Part shown: piece by piece, positions 26,827 to 64,000 of the stretch | How positions within the stretch are numbered: position 1 is the first letter of the stretch | Layout of the letters: each line of letters starts with the position of its first letter | Assembly: GCF_002234675.1 (NCBI RefSeq) | Contig: NC_019868.2 | Span: 26,178,293 to 26,242,292 of the forward strand | Direction: 5' to 3' | DNA: 64,000 bases | Source: Oryzias latipes | Taxonomy: Eukaryota; Chordata; Actinopteri; Beloniformes; Adrianichthyidae | The notes under the pieces: model-generated | What the model was told of the DNA's origin: nothing | The model's database searches: none | Seen by the model: only the letters and a program-made list of their open reading frames with translations | Program-made: the position numbers and the translations under genes

Positions 26827-27449
26827 TATTCAGAAGCATGAACACGAGGTTGAAACATTTGTGTTTTCCCAAATGTGGAGACTGTAAAGCCAGAAACGGT
26901 CCAACTCACAGTGAGGTCATGTTTTCTGTCGGATCCTTTGAGCCACACAGCTGTTTCCTGTGTGCATAGATGAGTTCACTTCTTCCAGAACCCCTCGTTC
27001 TGTCCAGAAGCAACTGCTGTCTCAACGTTAGCCCCTCTGCAGTGATCTCCACTCTGCATCTTGGGAATTTTGAGTCCAGCGCACACACACTTTCAGCCTC
27101 CCCCTGTTAAGGCCTCCTGTTGCTATCAGAGTGTTTGGGAGGCCGGTGAATGGTGTCTAGAGCTGCACAAGGCCTCCTGTCATAAGAATGGAGGCAACCG
27201 TGTGTTTGCCACATCCCCTCTGGCCAGCGGCTGAACTTTGAATTAACCTTTTCTGCACTTTTGCTCAAGCTAAGAGGGAGCGATTAGCTGCTAGGGCAAA
27301 CCCAAAGAGTTAAAGAACTTTTTGTGAGGAGGATGATCTCCTCTGCGGTCTTTGGAGTGTTTTGTGCTCTTTGTAGCAAAGTGTGTTTAAATTCTTTTAA
27401 GTTGTGGACTTAGTTTTGACAATCCAGACCCGAATTTCTTTTTTTGTCT

Positions 27450-27735
27450 TTACCTTTAACTCTGGAGCCTTAGTGTCAACTTCCTTTGGACTACCTTAAC
27501 TCTTCAACTGTTTTCCCATTTCAAGTGATTTCAACAGATTTTGAAGTGGAGAAAAGCGGCTTTACTGACAAATGTTTGCACATCAGAGCAAAGCCCCTTT
27601 CCTTCGCGTCAGAATTTGATGGAATTACGTTATTCGCGTCAACGGTCAAATAGTTGGGGATGTTCAAAGAGCGTGTGTTATTTTGCTGTCACCGGTGACA
27701 GCTACGGTGTGAGAGGGTTGAAACATCGACTGGGC
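27450..27735. repeat. MITE family D copy
   Basis: Shares with 10995-11345 the sequence order 'ctttaac.c.ggagccttagtgtcaac', 'aactgtt', 'gattttgaagtggagaaaagcggcttt', and 'gtgtcaccggtgac'-type end blocks. Edges are approximate. Confidence 0.5.
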
Positions 27736-29074
27736 TCAAAGAGTCTTGATTTGGAATCAGGTCTGTGCAAAACCCGCTGACCAGAAGCAGCAGATAAGTC
27801 AACAGGGAACTTAAACGAAGGCCTCAGCAGACTAAAACCAGTTTAACCTTGGACCAGCGCAACACAAAGAGCTCAGAGTTCCTGCATCCTTGCTTTTAAG
27901 AGTGGCTCTGTGTTTGATCAGGTATCCCCTGTAGTGATGCGGCCAAGAAAAAAAAAATGTTCCAGAAAATCCCATCTGCTCCACGCAGAACTTCTTGGCT
28001 CGTGTTTGTCTCAGAGAAGCAGTGAAAGGCCTGACGAAGCCTGGCACTGCTCTGTGGGAGGGTCACCTGCAGCAGAACGGCCTGCATGCGGGGCGGATCC
28101 ACGCAGAACTTTCCTCTACATTTCAGGAGAAAAACAGGCACACTGCCCTGTGAATTATAAGACGCCTACATCAACAAAAGACGTACGAACCTCCTGTAAC
28201 TGTGTGCCCACCAGAGCACATCCGAGTTCAACCTGAGTGCACTATGTTGGGATTCTGAATCCGTTCTTAAAGTTTTTTTTTTTTTGCTTCAGTGTTGATC
28301 TTCAGAAGACTCGGCAGCCGAAAAGTCTGGAACCAAAGCGTCTCTTTCTGAAGGCCTCACTCTAAAAGCGTACTTTTTTATTCAAGACTGTGAGAGGTTG
28401 TGTTGCAGTCCGGAGCCTGCGCTGCTGGGTCAGTCGTGTTGTTGCTGCAGAATGATTCCATTGTGGAACGTGACTCATCCCTTTTTTCTTTTTCTTTTCG
28501 AGGGGCATGGGGGTCACGACTACGTCTGAGTTACACAGGAACCGGGTGGGGCACAAGTGATTTCACGAAAAACAAACCGATCAGATTGGGTTCTTGTTTG
28601 ACTGGAGCTCCACAGCAGAACCTGGAGTGACCTCACAGCAAAACTGTGTTCACATAACAGGGTCGATTGCTTGTGGGACGGTCAGTATTCCGGCTGTGTG
28701 CCCAACACACGAAGAAGTGAAGCCGTGTTTTCAAAAATTCTTCATCAGAAATCCTTCTGATTGTAATGCAGTCTTCTCCTTTGTCTGTTCTGGTTGCATT
28801 AAATGCATCAAAACTGCTTAAAGCAGCAGAAAAACCCAGAAGGTGCTTTGACTTTAGAGTATTTGCACAGACTCTGTTTGATTTGAGTCAGGAAATGATA
28901 GAAAATATTCTCATCTTGGTTTGGTTTGCCTTCCCAAGAAAGACAAAACTGCCTCGAGAGGCCATGCATTTGCAACAGCTGCTCATTTGGGGGTGCTATT
29001 GCCCAAAACGAGGTCCGACAGGAAAGAAACAGAACCACGAGCAAGAAAGCCAACGAGTACCGCTCCTCACATTG

Positions 29075-29375
29075 ACTGTTTATGAGAACTGGACTGAGTG
29101 ACCTTCTCCCCCCTGCCATTCCAAAACATTTTGTTTTTCATGTGATAGGGGCGTGGACTTCCAACAAGCTCACTCCTGATTGGTAACGGAGGTTGCCATA
29201 GAAATAATCACTCAGACCGACTTGGACCAATTACTGCTTAATGACAACGTCTGGCTCCAACATGGCGGTGTTCATTTTGCGAAAAAAATGGCGACTGAAT
29301 TGACTTCATGTGCTGGTGCCATGTTCTATGGGTGACGTCACTCACTGGGTCCAGTTTTCACAAACAGTCGATGGT
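29075..29375 (-). mobile_element. MITE family B copy (reverse)
   Basis: Contains the reverse orientation of the family blocks: 'ggacttccaacaagctcactcctg', 'gttgccatagaaat', 'ggctccaacatggcggtg', 'gtgacgtcactcactggg' and the 'cacaaacagtcgatgg' end. It is bounded at the left by 'gtttatgagaactggactgag', which matches the inverted terminus of the other copies. Confidence 0.75.
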
Positions 29376-30104
29376 TCCTCCTCCTTAAGTCACACTCACT
29401 GAAATGCATGCTGGTTTTACAAAACGTGATCCGTTTCCGCTCTTTGGTCAGTTACGTTGTAGCTGGGCCACATGAGCACCACCTCTGTTCAGCTTTCTCA
29501 CCTTCTCAAGTGAAGCTGCAGATGATCCGTCTGCATCCCCGCTTATCAACCAAACCGAGTCAAACCGCGCCGCTTCCACAAAGACGGTCCAGACAAGAGA
29601 CACGCTCCGTGTTTTAGTCCTTTCGTTGGCCTTTGGGAGTTCCTGGTTAATCACACAGGCCTCCGGTCAAATCCAAGCGCCACCCAACTCAACAGAAACC
29701 TCCGTCAGCGGGGCCCCTCCAGCATGTCTTCTGTTTGCACACACTTAGCGGTAGGCTCCGTCGTGTTTCCAGACTGTATAGGCTACTGTTGTGTATAAAT
29801 GTTACTTTAAATGTTCTGAAGATGTTGGGAATCGGATCTCAAGGGGGCCGGGTCAATGCACAATGAACATATCCCACGTCATCGTTTGGTCCCTTTACCA
29901 TCCCCATAAGAGATAATATGTTGTATCTTTCAAAAATATTTTATCTGTGACGCGTGTGCGTGCGTGTGTGTATATATAAATATATATACATATATGGTTT
30001 GTTATATATGATGCTCCTCCTTTCAGAAAAATATAACATGTAAACAGGAAAAACATATTGCTGTTTTTTTTTCCTTTGTATTTTATACTTAACAGAAAGC
30101 ATTG

Positions 30105-30673
30105 AATAAAAATGGAAACTTGCACTTTAGATATATCAAGAAAATAAAATCCTGCATATTATTTTTGATAGGGATCTCACATTTAAAGAATATAAATTAC
30201 AAGCTTTGTGACTATTGCTGGACAGAGATGTATTGAGTTCTACTTATTAAAGTATATTTTGTCTGTGTGTCAGAAGGTTTACTAAAGTAAATTGCATGAT
30301 AAAGTAGTGCTAAACTGATATTGTTCTTTTTTTTTAGGTTGGTAAAAATGTCTGAAAAACTGTGACAACAACCCTCTTGTATCATGTTGAACTTTCTCCT
30401 CCTTTTTTTTTGGAAAAAAATGGCCTTTCCTGACTACATGACAATGGTGCTTACTTTGGCTTTGACATCCAACTCATTCCATTCATCTCAGCATCGTCAT
30501 CATTTTGCGTCCTGACACTCTTTCTGTTATGTACCCTGACTACCTTATTAAATTTCTGTTGATGGCAAAATGAAAAAAGAAAAAAAAAACGACAGGTGTG
30601 CTGTTTTCGTACGTTGCTGTTTGTTTTAATGTTTGGGTGACCTTGTCTGAAAAATGACTGAACACGCAATAAA
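30105..30673 (+). terminator. Plus-strand poly(A) signal cluster
   Basis: AATAAA hexamers at 30105-30110, 30143-30148 and 30668-30673. The last is followed by a T/G-rich stretch and then a sharp change to CpG-rich DNA. They are candidate ends for the pura transcript or for an unannotated plus-strand RNA. Usage cannot be judged from sequence. Confidence 0.4.
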
Positions 30674-31084
30674 ATGTCATTCCACACGCCCCAGTTTTTG
30701 CACAAGTGTCTCGCGGCCGCCGGAGACCCGAGAAGTGGGCAACTTGACTGAGCGAGTTCTAAAAAAACTCCACCCGCTCCTGGATAATCGGGTGGCGGGG
30801 GAGCGTCTGCGGCGAAGGTAAACCTCTGAGCGCTTTAAGTCTCGGATCACAGTATGAGCTCCGGATATGTGCTCACGACTTCACATGAGGGAAGAGCGCC
30901 AAACTGTTCCATAACTTCTAGAACTTAAGCCCTCGAACTGAATGTTCAGCCCAGCTAGTTCCATGTTTTAACATGATCGCAAGTTTTTCTTTCCTCTCAA
31001 CAAACACGAAATGATCAACTTAAAATACGAGTAAATGTTATTTATCCACTCGTTTATAGTTTTTTTTGGGTTATTTTTGCAAAC

Positions 31085-31165
31085 ATTTGTTTTATAAGAA
31101 CACGGAGCCGTCTTCTTGATTCGCCGTGGCGACCCCTAAGGGGAAAAGTCAAAAAGTAAAAGAAG
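31085..31165. repeat. Fragment of the 7350 repeat family (inverted)
   Basis: Sequence 'attcgccgtggcgacccctaagggg' followed by an A-rich tail is the reverse complement of the left edge of the repeat at 7350-7625. Confidence 0.55.
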
Positions 31166-32471
31166 AACAAGATTTGCTTTGAGAAGAAGCAGAAAGAGTC
31201 AGAAAAAGCTCGACCCACTCTGTACTCGATGCTAATGTCAATGCACCATCATGTCAGGTCAACCCAGGTCATGGTGTTGATGCTGGACTTGAGGTTACCC
31301 ACCTGTGGAGACCAGGCTTGAACTCCTTTGCAGGTCATGATGAAAGTTACTGCCTTTACTGGTCCTTCATCAGCTTGAAGGCTTTTCTGTACTACAGTGA
31401 TGGTTTAATCCTCTGGTTTCTATCATATTTATTTCAAAAGATTGACCTAAAATTAGTTCAATGGGATTTCAGACTAGTCTTTTATAGCAAAGATACATTA
31501 GGAATAAATAAACACTGAATTCCATCAATCAATTCATCTTTTTTTGATTTAATTTGCTTTTTTAATTTAATAAAACCAATGCTGTTAAAAGAATTATAAG
31601 CAAATTTTGAAGCAAATGTGCAAATATATTCAAATGAAAAGCAAATTCAACATTTTGCCTTAAAATCTAATTTTTAGTAAAACTATGTTGAACTTTAAAA
31701 TGCGATTGCTGGTTCCTTAAAGAAAGGTGATGCATGAATTATTTTCTTTTGGGTTACAATGGATAAAAAAAAAAGACATAAACAAGGACCCAAGCCAAGG
31801 TACACTTTTCCTTTTACAGAAATCCCATGACACAGCAGCATCCAAAAATGTAAAAAAGGAGAAACTCCATAGTCTGTTTTGATGTCGAGTACCTCCACTA
31901 TCTCACGTTTTGTAATAATTAAGGCAGAAAAAGCTGGAAATCGCAGTTGCTTTGCCTAAAAGTAATAAAAACTGTGATAGTTTTCAATTATTATTTTCCA
32001 TAAAAAATGTAATTTTCAACCAAAAATAAAAACATATTCTTTCTAAACAGTGATTAATTTTTTTTTAATGTTTATGCAAGAGCAACTGGACAATTTTATG
32101 ATGACATCCAATTTACGTAACAATCATGTTTAAAGTGAACTTGAAGTTTTATAAATTTTTCTTTTGTCTTAATGAAAATGTTTTATTTCTTTTTAGATGA
32201 ATAAATTGTTTCAATTTAGTTTGCGTCTGTTGGCCACTTCACTTTAATCCTGTTTCTTTTATTTTGTTATTTCGTTTTATACCACAGAGTTTTAGACGCC
32301 AGTTTACAAAAAAAATATACATATTTTTTTCAAATAACAACTTTAAAGTCCTAAAATTAAGAGAAGTTATAACTGTTAAATTACAAGAGTAAAATAGTAG
32401 ATCTAGGGCTTAAAAACACGTAAATTTACGAGAAAAAACACCAAAGTTGTCTGTTTATCTGAGCCGTGCTT

Positions 32472-32682
32472 TAACCCTTGTGCTGTCCTAGGCACTTTAG
32501 CATTGGTAGTGGGGTCATCTAGACCCACTAGACAGTGCTCTGAACCTTTTTTCTTCAATGATTTGTGATCTTCACTGGTGTCCATGGATTATATGAAATC
32601 TTTCCACCTTTATCCACCTTTGTCATGGTAGGGAGAACACATCAATGTAAGGGTGGGGTCATCTAAGATAGCACAAGAGTTA
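32472..32682 (-). mobile_element. MITE family A copy
   Basis: About 210 bp bounded by TAACCCTTGTGCT and its complement (GCACAAGAGTTA). The body has 'gggtcatctagaccc', 'gttcttc'-type and 'ccaccttt...catggtaggga' blocks. Two further copies at 34294 and 39310 run in the opposite orientation and are about 90% alike by eye. Confidence 0.85.
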
Positions 32683-33050
32683 TGATGATAGATGTGGAGC
32701 GTTTTGTGAAGCTTAATTTCCAGATAGGTTTCAAAAACAAAGAAATTCTGAATCTTTTGGAGACTCAAAATTAAATTCTAGTTAGCGTAGCCGGCTTCGG
32801 TGTCGGCAAAGCAGAAGTTTTTATGTAAAATAAGGAGCTCGGAGACCCGTTTGGGTGTAGAGGACCGCTGCTTTATTCAGCCCTCATCATTCACAAACCC
32901 AGAAGTCCATTTGTTATCTTACATTGTGTAACTGACATGCGTTAATGGAACACCAAAGGCGAATGAAAATAGTGTTACATACAAATGAAACGTCTCGTTT
33001 CAACATAAAACCACAAAGATGAATGAAAAAAGTCTGGTTCATTAGCATAA

Positions 33051-33899
33051 AGGCCCGTACACACCGGGACTAATATCGGCGCACGTTATTCGCCAGTGTT
33101 TTTCAACACGTTTTTGTGTTCACACCCAAGTGATTTTCGCTGACGATGAGCAGAGTGAACATGCAATTTCATTCCCTGATATTAGATGGCGCTTAATGTA
33201 AAACAGAAATACTCCTGTACACAAGGTGGCGCTGCGCAACTTTACGCTTCTTAAAGTCCATTTTCACTCAGAAGAAGAGGGCAAATATTTATGTGCTTGT
33301 CAGAATCAAACAAAGAAAACATGAATATTTCAAGCACCAGTAGCTCCAGCTCCAGTTCCAGCAATGAAGAAATTATTGTTCTGTTGAATGATGAAAGACG
33401 CCGGGAAAAACGCAGATTTTGGGTACATCCCATAGTTAAGAGGAGAAGAGAAGAACATGGGGAGTTTTCGACTGGTACAAGAGCTGAAAATGTATCATGA
33501 GCGTTTTCTGGGATATTTTAGAATGTCCGTCAGTGAGTGCATCTTCTTCGTCTTATTTCTTCGCGGCAGTGTAGACGCTACTTGGCGTCTATCTTCTTCG
33601 CTGGTATGTGTGCTCAGCAAGTCAGTTTTGTGTTTGACCGCCCCCAAGTTGTGTTTTACTGTAACTTCAGAAGCTCCAGACACGTGTGCAAAAGCGCCAT
33701 TCTCATTGGTCGTATAGTTTTTGACGCGGAGCGTCAAACCAAAAACACAACCACCAGGCGTTTTTTTAAAAATGACGCTTTTACGCGTGGCGTTTTTCGC
33801 GTCGGTGTGCACACTCACATTGGTGCCCTTTGTTTAGTCACGGGGCATTAAACGTCGGCGAATATCGCGCGCAAAATTCGTCCCGGTGTGAACAGGCCT
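33051..33899 (+). mobile_element. PIF/Harbinger element with TAA target duplication
   Basis: Left terminus AGGCCCGTACACACCGGGAC and right terminus (read in reverse) AGGCCTGTTCACACCGGGAC match at 18 of 20 bases. Both are flanked by TAA (33048-33050 and 33900-33902), the 3-bp TWA duplication typical of PIF/Harbinger transposons. At 849 bp it is too short to be autonomous, but it keeps a fragment resembling the N-terminus of the Harbinger nuclease. Confidence 0.9.
33291..33550 (+). pseudogene. Harbinger transposase N-terminal fragment, frameshifted
   Basis: A serine-rich leader is followed by ERRREKRRFWVHPIVKRR and EEHGEF, a pattern I associate with the N-terminus of HARBI1-like transposases. 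The continuation (RLVQELKMYHERFLGYFRMSVSE) is in another frame, so a frameshift near 33465 breaks it, and the DDE nuclease domain is absent. It lies entirely inside the Harbinger element. Confidence 0.8.
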
Positions 33900-34293
33900 T
33901 AAGAACGTTGAAAATGCTGAAAACTGGGTCTTTTCAGGTGGAAACGTCACACAGACTTGGAGATCCGGTCTTTGGTTGAGGTAGAAAGGATTGGAAGTAG
34001 AGACCTGCAGGGATACCGATGACTTCATCAACAAGCTGCAGAGATCCTGCAAACAGTCCATCAACAACTAAAACATTAATAAACCATAAATGAGATAAAG
34101 GAGCTTCCAAACATTTATAACATTAGCAATGAACATTCAGCTCACCTGTACAACTGAGTTTAGTTTCTCTGCTCTGTTGCTGCATGGCGTTCACTTGCTG
34201 TACTGTATGCTCACTTCCAATTTAATCTCGTACATTTACGACTTTAAATCTCTTAATAGTACTTTTTTTTGGGGTAGCCCTAAAACTCCGCTT

Positions 34294-34504
34294 TAACCCT
34301 TGTGCTATCTTAGATGACCCCACCCTTACATTGACGTGCTCTCCCTACCATGACAAAGGTGGATAAAGGTGGAAAGATTTCATGTAATCCATGGACACCA
34401 GTGAAGATCACAAATCATTGAAGAAAAAAGGTTCAGCGCACTGTCTAGTGGGTCCAGATGACCCAACTCCCAATGTTAAAGTGCCTAAGATAGCACAAGG
34501 GTTA
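34294..34504 (+). mobile_element. MITE family A copy
   Basis: Begins TTAACCCTTGTGCTATC and ends GATAGCACAAGGGTTA, a near-perfect inverted terminus of about 16 bp. The body is colinear with the 39310 copy and inverted relative to the 32472 copy. Confidence 0.88.
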
Positions 34505-34689
34505 CACTTACCTTCAACAAGTTTTTCAAAGATGACTGAAGTCTGAAGCTGGTTTTGTCCTTCAATGCAAACATATTAGAAAATTGTTAGCGATGACTTT
34601 GACCAAACACTGAGATGTTGATAAAAACCACAAACCTTGAAGAAGAACTCAACTGTTCACCTTTGATTTAATCAAAAAAGACTTAAAAG

Positions 34690-35080
34690 CTGTTAGGACA
34701 GCCTGTTTGATGTGTGCGTTCACAGAGGAGGGTCATTGCAGCATAAAGACGCGTTCACTGTAACTCAATGCATCATGGGAGTTGTGGTGCAAAAACGGAA
34801 ACCGATGCCAGGCAAACGTACAGCTTAATTATTTTTGTTCACTTCTTTTAACGGTCTGACACCGGATTCCGCGGGAAGCTACACCAGCTTTAGCTATTAT
34901 TTTCGTTGAAACTAAGAAATTTTATGAACAAGGAAGTGAGGACGTTAACCACTTCTGATTGGTCAGACTGATGACGTATGATTAAGCTTCCAAGAGTGAT
35001 TGGTGGAGACAGTTAAAGGGGCGGGACTCTTCCAAAAACAGTGCTACTGGTACCGTCATTCTTATCAAAGTGTCTTTAAT
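34690..35080. promoter_or_regulatory. Promoter-like patch in intergenic DNA
   Basis: Within about 300 bp there is a ZNF143/Staf-like motif (reverse strand, ACCACAACTCCCATGATGC at about 34766-34784), two CCAAT boxes (reverse ATTGG, about 34959 and 35001), an ATF-like GATGACGTAT and a GC box (GGGGCGGGAC). A second ZNF143-like motif (ACTACATTACCCACAATGC, reverse) lies at about 35877-35895. No coding exon is adjacent, so the transcript, if any, would be non-coding, or the motifs may belong to old repeats. Confidence 0.3.
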
Positions 35081-35612
35081 AGAATCAAATAAACACAAAG
35101 AAGAAAGTTTTTTTTATGATCTTTCATAGCCTAAACTACTCAGTGTTTTACCAGGACCAGTTTGGATGAACAGAGAGCTGATATGCTGGCGATAGTAAAT
35201 GTTTTTAGATCAGTGAAAATGAGTAATTTCCCACGGCACACCTGTTAAAAAAACACTCCTTTAAATGTGAAAAGACTTGAAGTTTCTGCCTTTCAAACTC
35301 ATTTGATTCAGATTCACAACTTGACTTGATTTATATCGATTTAGAATTAATATTTAAAGACTCTGATTTATTCTTTAGTAAGGTTTTATGGAGCAGAAAA
35401 TGTTTAAAAACTACATACTTACTTACAAATGAAGACTTTTGTTTCCTACTTTTTATGTCAAATTATTATTATTCTCGTTGATAGATGAGTATAAATTGCA
35501 AAAACATTTAAATGTAAATCACATGAAGAGTTTTTTATCAATTTCCCCTTAACTTTTACAAAACTTTTGTTATATTTCCTAATTTCTGATCCAGTATTAA
35601 CATTAAAAGAAG

Positions 35613-35716
<104 letters not shown>

Positions 35717-36789
35717 ACAAGTCATGTTTATCAATTTTAGTGTTTATTACTCACCTTAATGGTCAAATTACAGTGATGAATCCAAATAAATCGACGCTTT
35801 TACCAGTTTTCTCCCCACAGCGGCAAGTTTGTTTGTTGAGCTAGCTAGCGCTAGCGGCACCTGCTGCGGTTTCTATTGCATTGTGGGTAATGTAGTCAAA
35901 TAGGAACGAGAAGGCAAGTCTTCTTTTTAAAATCAGCGGCTTAAATAACTTACCAGCTGGTGTTGTGATGTTTATTATTCTTTGTTTTAAATTATTAAAT
36001 AATTCAAAATAAAATAAAATAATGGCGAGTTTTTTTCATTGTTATCCGTTTTTGAAGTCAATCTTTGATTTACAATGTTAGGTAAATCTTTTTTCCTTTT
36101 CTAACCGGAAGTCTGCGTATGACAGACCAGTACTTTGTTAAAAAAAGGTATCTAAATTGGATACATTTATATATTTATTATAATGTTTTTCTTCTTTAGC
36201 AAAAAATCCACTTTTTATTCAATTTATGTTTATGGTTTTCTAAGAGATGGCGTAAAACTGGCTAATAACTTACGCAGTGTTTAATATATAGAGTAAAGTT
36301 ACATTTCCCATATTTATTAATTTAATTGTAGATACATTTTTACTTCTAAAATAGTTTTTTGGGGAGAAACTATTGTTATATTGACTGCTTAAATCTCTTA
36401 TTAAAGGCAAAAACTGTTTAATACAACACAGGGTTATAAAATAAGTTTACTTTTTTGTTTTTGGTACTGTACTTTCAGGTAAAGGAATTCTAAAAATGTT
36501 AAACTTCCCAACAATAATAAAGTACAACCAATATTTGTACATGAAAGCTCGCTTTATGAAGCACAGAGTAAATATTCGGTAAATATGTCATTCACAATGT
36601 ATGACCATCCTGTTCAAAACTGCAGATATACAAACAAAACTAAGAGACAAATCCATTTAGCATCAAAGTGCCAAAGTTGTCTGTTTTTTTTTGTTTTTTT
36701 TAATAAATTGTAACAATTCACACTTTTTTCCCCACAATCTGATATTACAGCACAGGCCTACCCTAAAACATTAGGAATCATCAGTTAGC

Positions 36790-38728
36790 ACAATAGCCAA
36801 AGTGACTTTATTGGGACTTCTCCCTGTAAGAAAGTAGTTATTTATCTACCCACACTGGTTTTTGTAAAAAAAAAAAAGTAGGTTGATCTTCAAAAACCCT
36901 TCTACTGTCCTGTGTGCTGTACAAGTCTCCGACTCAGAATTCCAGCTGTGACTTCAAGTTTCTTGCAAAGTCCCAATGGGATTTAAGAGTTTGCGCATCA
37001 CAATTAATGCATTACAAAAAGCAGGAGAAGTGCAGCACCAAGAGCCGGAGATATATATGCTCAAAGAACCTCGGTAACGTCAGGCGTCTGCCTCCCACCA
37101 GGACCGGAGGGGGTGGAGTAGCTGCATCTACAGTTGTGTCATACATGATGAGTCAGAGTACATTAGGTTAAGGTGCTCACTAAAGGCTGTACCACCACCG
37201 CTCCTCCCCAAGAACTTCAAGAGTTGGACCTGCTGTGGTCTATTTAACTCGAGGTGGATGCCTGTTTCGCTTTTTTTTTTCCAAAGGGACGGAGACGTAC
37301 ATAGAAAACGAAAGCCTTTTTCACAGGAACCGGGTCTGATCTCTTGCACAGCCTTGTGGCATATTTTGCTGCTGTTCTTCCATAACCAGGTTTCCTGAGC
37401 TGAAGCAGTCCTGCTGCTACAGCCTGCTATCAGCCAGTTCCTTTTAAAACCAAAGGGGGAATACAAAATAAAAGATATATTTAAAAAAGGCAAGGATCTG
37501 GACACTAAAAAATATAAACATTCAATTTGGAAAAAGCATACTAGATCAATGAATTTCCATTGTTTTATCAGGCTGGTAAATGCTTTAATAGGTCCATGGA
37601 TGTCAGAAAACTAACATGGTTTCTTTTGTCACCTGGATGTTTCTGAAGATGATTTTGAGCAATCCAGCTTTGATTGTAGAGCTCTGTTTCTGTGAGCGCG
37701 CTCAGTCCGTCACTCATAAAATAGTAGAACCCTGTTTTTTTTAAAAGGCCCGCCAGGGCGTGACTGCACAGCGACCCACCCGTACCGCACGTCTCTGACC
37801 CCCCACCAGTCCATTCTGCTCCATTTTCCTATAATTAGAAATCTTGTTCGGTATAAGCTCCGTCAACTGACAAAAAAAGAAGCGTTGAGGGGGCAACAGC
37901 TAACCGCACAGTGCTTTCATTCAGATATCATTTTCCTCAAAAGACAAAAAAAAAAAAAAAAGACTGGTGTTTGGGGTCTCCACAACCCCAAAAGGACCAG
38001 ACTTTTGATCACTCTGTGGCCTTCATTAAGGCACTCCACGTTCAGCTAACCTTGTGTCTTAAACCCTCTCTGGGGCAAATATAGGTTCTTAGAAGTTCAA
38101 TAAATAAATAAATATGATAAACAGAGACTTTCTTGCAGATCTGTTTCTTACGCCGCGCTCTGCATGTGCTGTAGGTCCATTGAACACACTGTGCGTGCCT
38201 GGCTGAGAGTGGGAGCGTGGGTTTGACGAAAGGCCGATACGCTCCAGCAGTACCTTGTTTACCATCTTAATCTGACCCGTTTCCTGATTCCATGACAGCA
38301 GAGCACGGACCACAAACAGAAGACTAACTAGACCGTCTGTGTTTTCTTTTTTGGCCTTACAGAGTTCTGCTCATAACTAAGATCCACTAAAGGCTTCACT
38401 TAGGTTTACAAATAATACTGATGGTGTAGCAATAAATAGGGATCACAGTTGTGATCGCTTTTAATGTGCAATAATTAAAGAAGTAGAAAAAAAAGAGCTT
38501 AAGCACAACGAGCGGTTGAGATGAAGGGCATGCTCCTCGTCTTCTTCCCGTTTTGCTCCAGGACAGACACTTCCTCGGGTTTGATCACATCTTGGAAGGG
38601 GAGTGGAGGCATAGTGAAGACTCAAAGGAGTCCTAACACAGAAAAGTAATTACAGATCCGGTATGGAATTGAAGGATTATTCTAGTTTAGGGGACGGGAA
38701 GATGCTACTTTGACTGTCTGGTCCCTGT
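36790..38728 (-). other. psd2: Probable psd2 3' UTR
   Basis: Sequence following the psd2 stop codon on the minus strand. The first clear minus-strand AATAAA I find is at 36807-36812 (TTTATT on the plus strand), which would give a 3' UTR of about 1.9 kb. No coding exon is visible. The poly(A) assignment is inference. Confidence 0.4.
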
Positions 38729-63946
<25,218 letters not shown>

Positions 63947-64000
63947 CTGCAAAGGGTTAAGAAAACAGAAAAAGAGGAGAAACGAAGGCAAAAGCCAGTT

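Larger units (their letters stand above)
25106..30700 (+). other. pura: pura downstream / long 3' region
   Basis: After the pura stop the sequence is AT-rich and UTR-like, with a poly-C run at 25209-25224. No coding exon of a known gene is recognised. Poly(A) signals occur at 30105, 30143 and 30668, so pura (or a separate downstream transcript) may end near 30.7 kb. MITE copies at about 27450 and 29075 lie inside. Human IGIP lies downstream of PURA, but I could not find its conserved C-terminal peptide here. Whether all of this is one 3' UTR is uncertain. Confidence 0.4.

Noticed and set aside
26000..30700. igip, expected downstream of pura by comparison with mammals
   Set aside because: I searched by eye for its conserved C-terminal peptide (SPCGNQ...CISRLEF) in all plus-strand frames and did not find it. 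It may be absent or too diverged.

Overview
The window is vertebrate, and almost certainly teleost, nuclear DNA. It has spliced genes with GT/AG introns, CpG-rich promoters, AT-rich introns, long microsatellites, and many hAT, Harbinger, SINE and MITE insertions. Several repeat families look like ones common in percomorph fish (possibly medaka-like), but I cannot prove the species from the sequence alone.

Three protein-coding genes can be supported. (1) nrg2 (neuregulin 2), minus strand: first coding exon at 20087..20498 inside a CpG-rich promoter. Positions 1-20086 are then the start of its long first intron, filled with repeats; no further nrg2 exon is visible, so the rest of the gene lies beyond the left edge. 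(2) pura (Pur-alpha), plus strand: an intact single-exon reading frame at 24260..25105, preceded by a probable non-coding first exon and a 221-bp intron, followed by a long 3' region with poly(A) signals near 30.1 and 30.67 kb. (3) psd2 (EFA6C-type ARF6 exchange factor), minus strand: fourteen coding exons from 63946 down to the stop at 38729. All junction phases agree, and they encode the last 888 residues or so. The first exon(s) lie beyond the right edge.

nrg2 and pura are transcribed divergently from promoters about 3.8 kb apart; pura and psd2 converge. From memory the human order is PSD2-NRG2-PURA, so psd2 has moved relative to the other two. All three genes have neural roles in mammals.

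The most interesting signals are in psd2. A CpG-rich segment inside its 16-kb intron holds a short minus-strand exon (ATG at 52701, GTAAGT donor after 52652). Its reading phase joins exactly to the Sec7-containing exons and predicts a short isoform. A strong acceptor and a strong donor are separated by only 3 nt at 43414..43416, predicting a 3-nt microexon that would insert one valine into the Sec7 domain. The N-terminal acidic exon carries three tandem copies of a phenylalanine/serine motif that I recall only once in human PSD2.

The remaining DNA is mobile elements and simple repeats. It includes three hAT insertions with perfect 8-bp target duplications, one of them carrying a nested solo LTR; a Harbinger element with TAA duplications and a decayed transposase fragment; several MITE families; tRNA-derived SINE copies; and a ~390-bp direct duplication.
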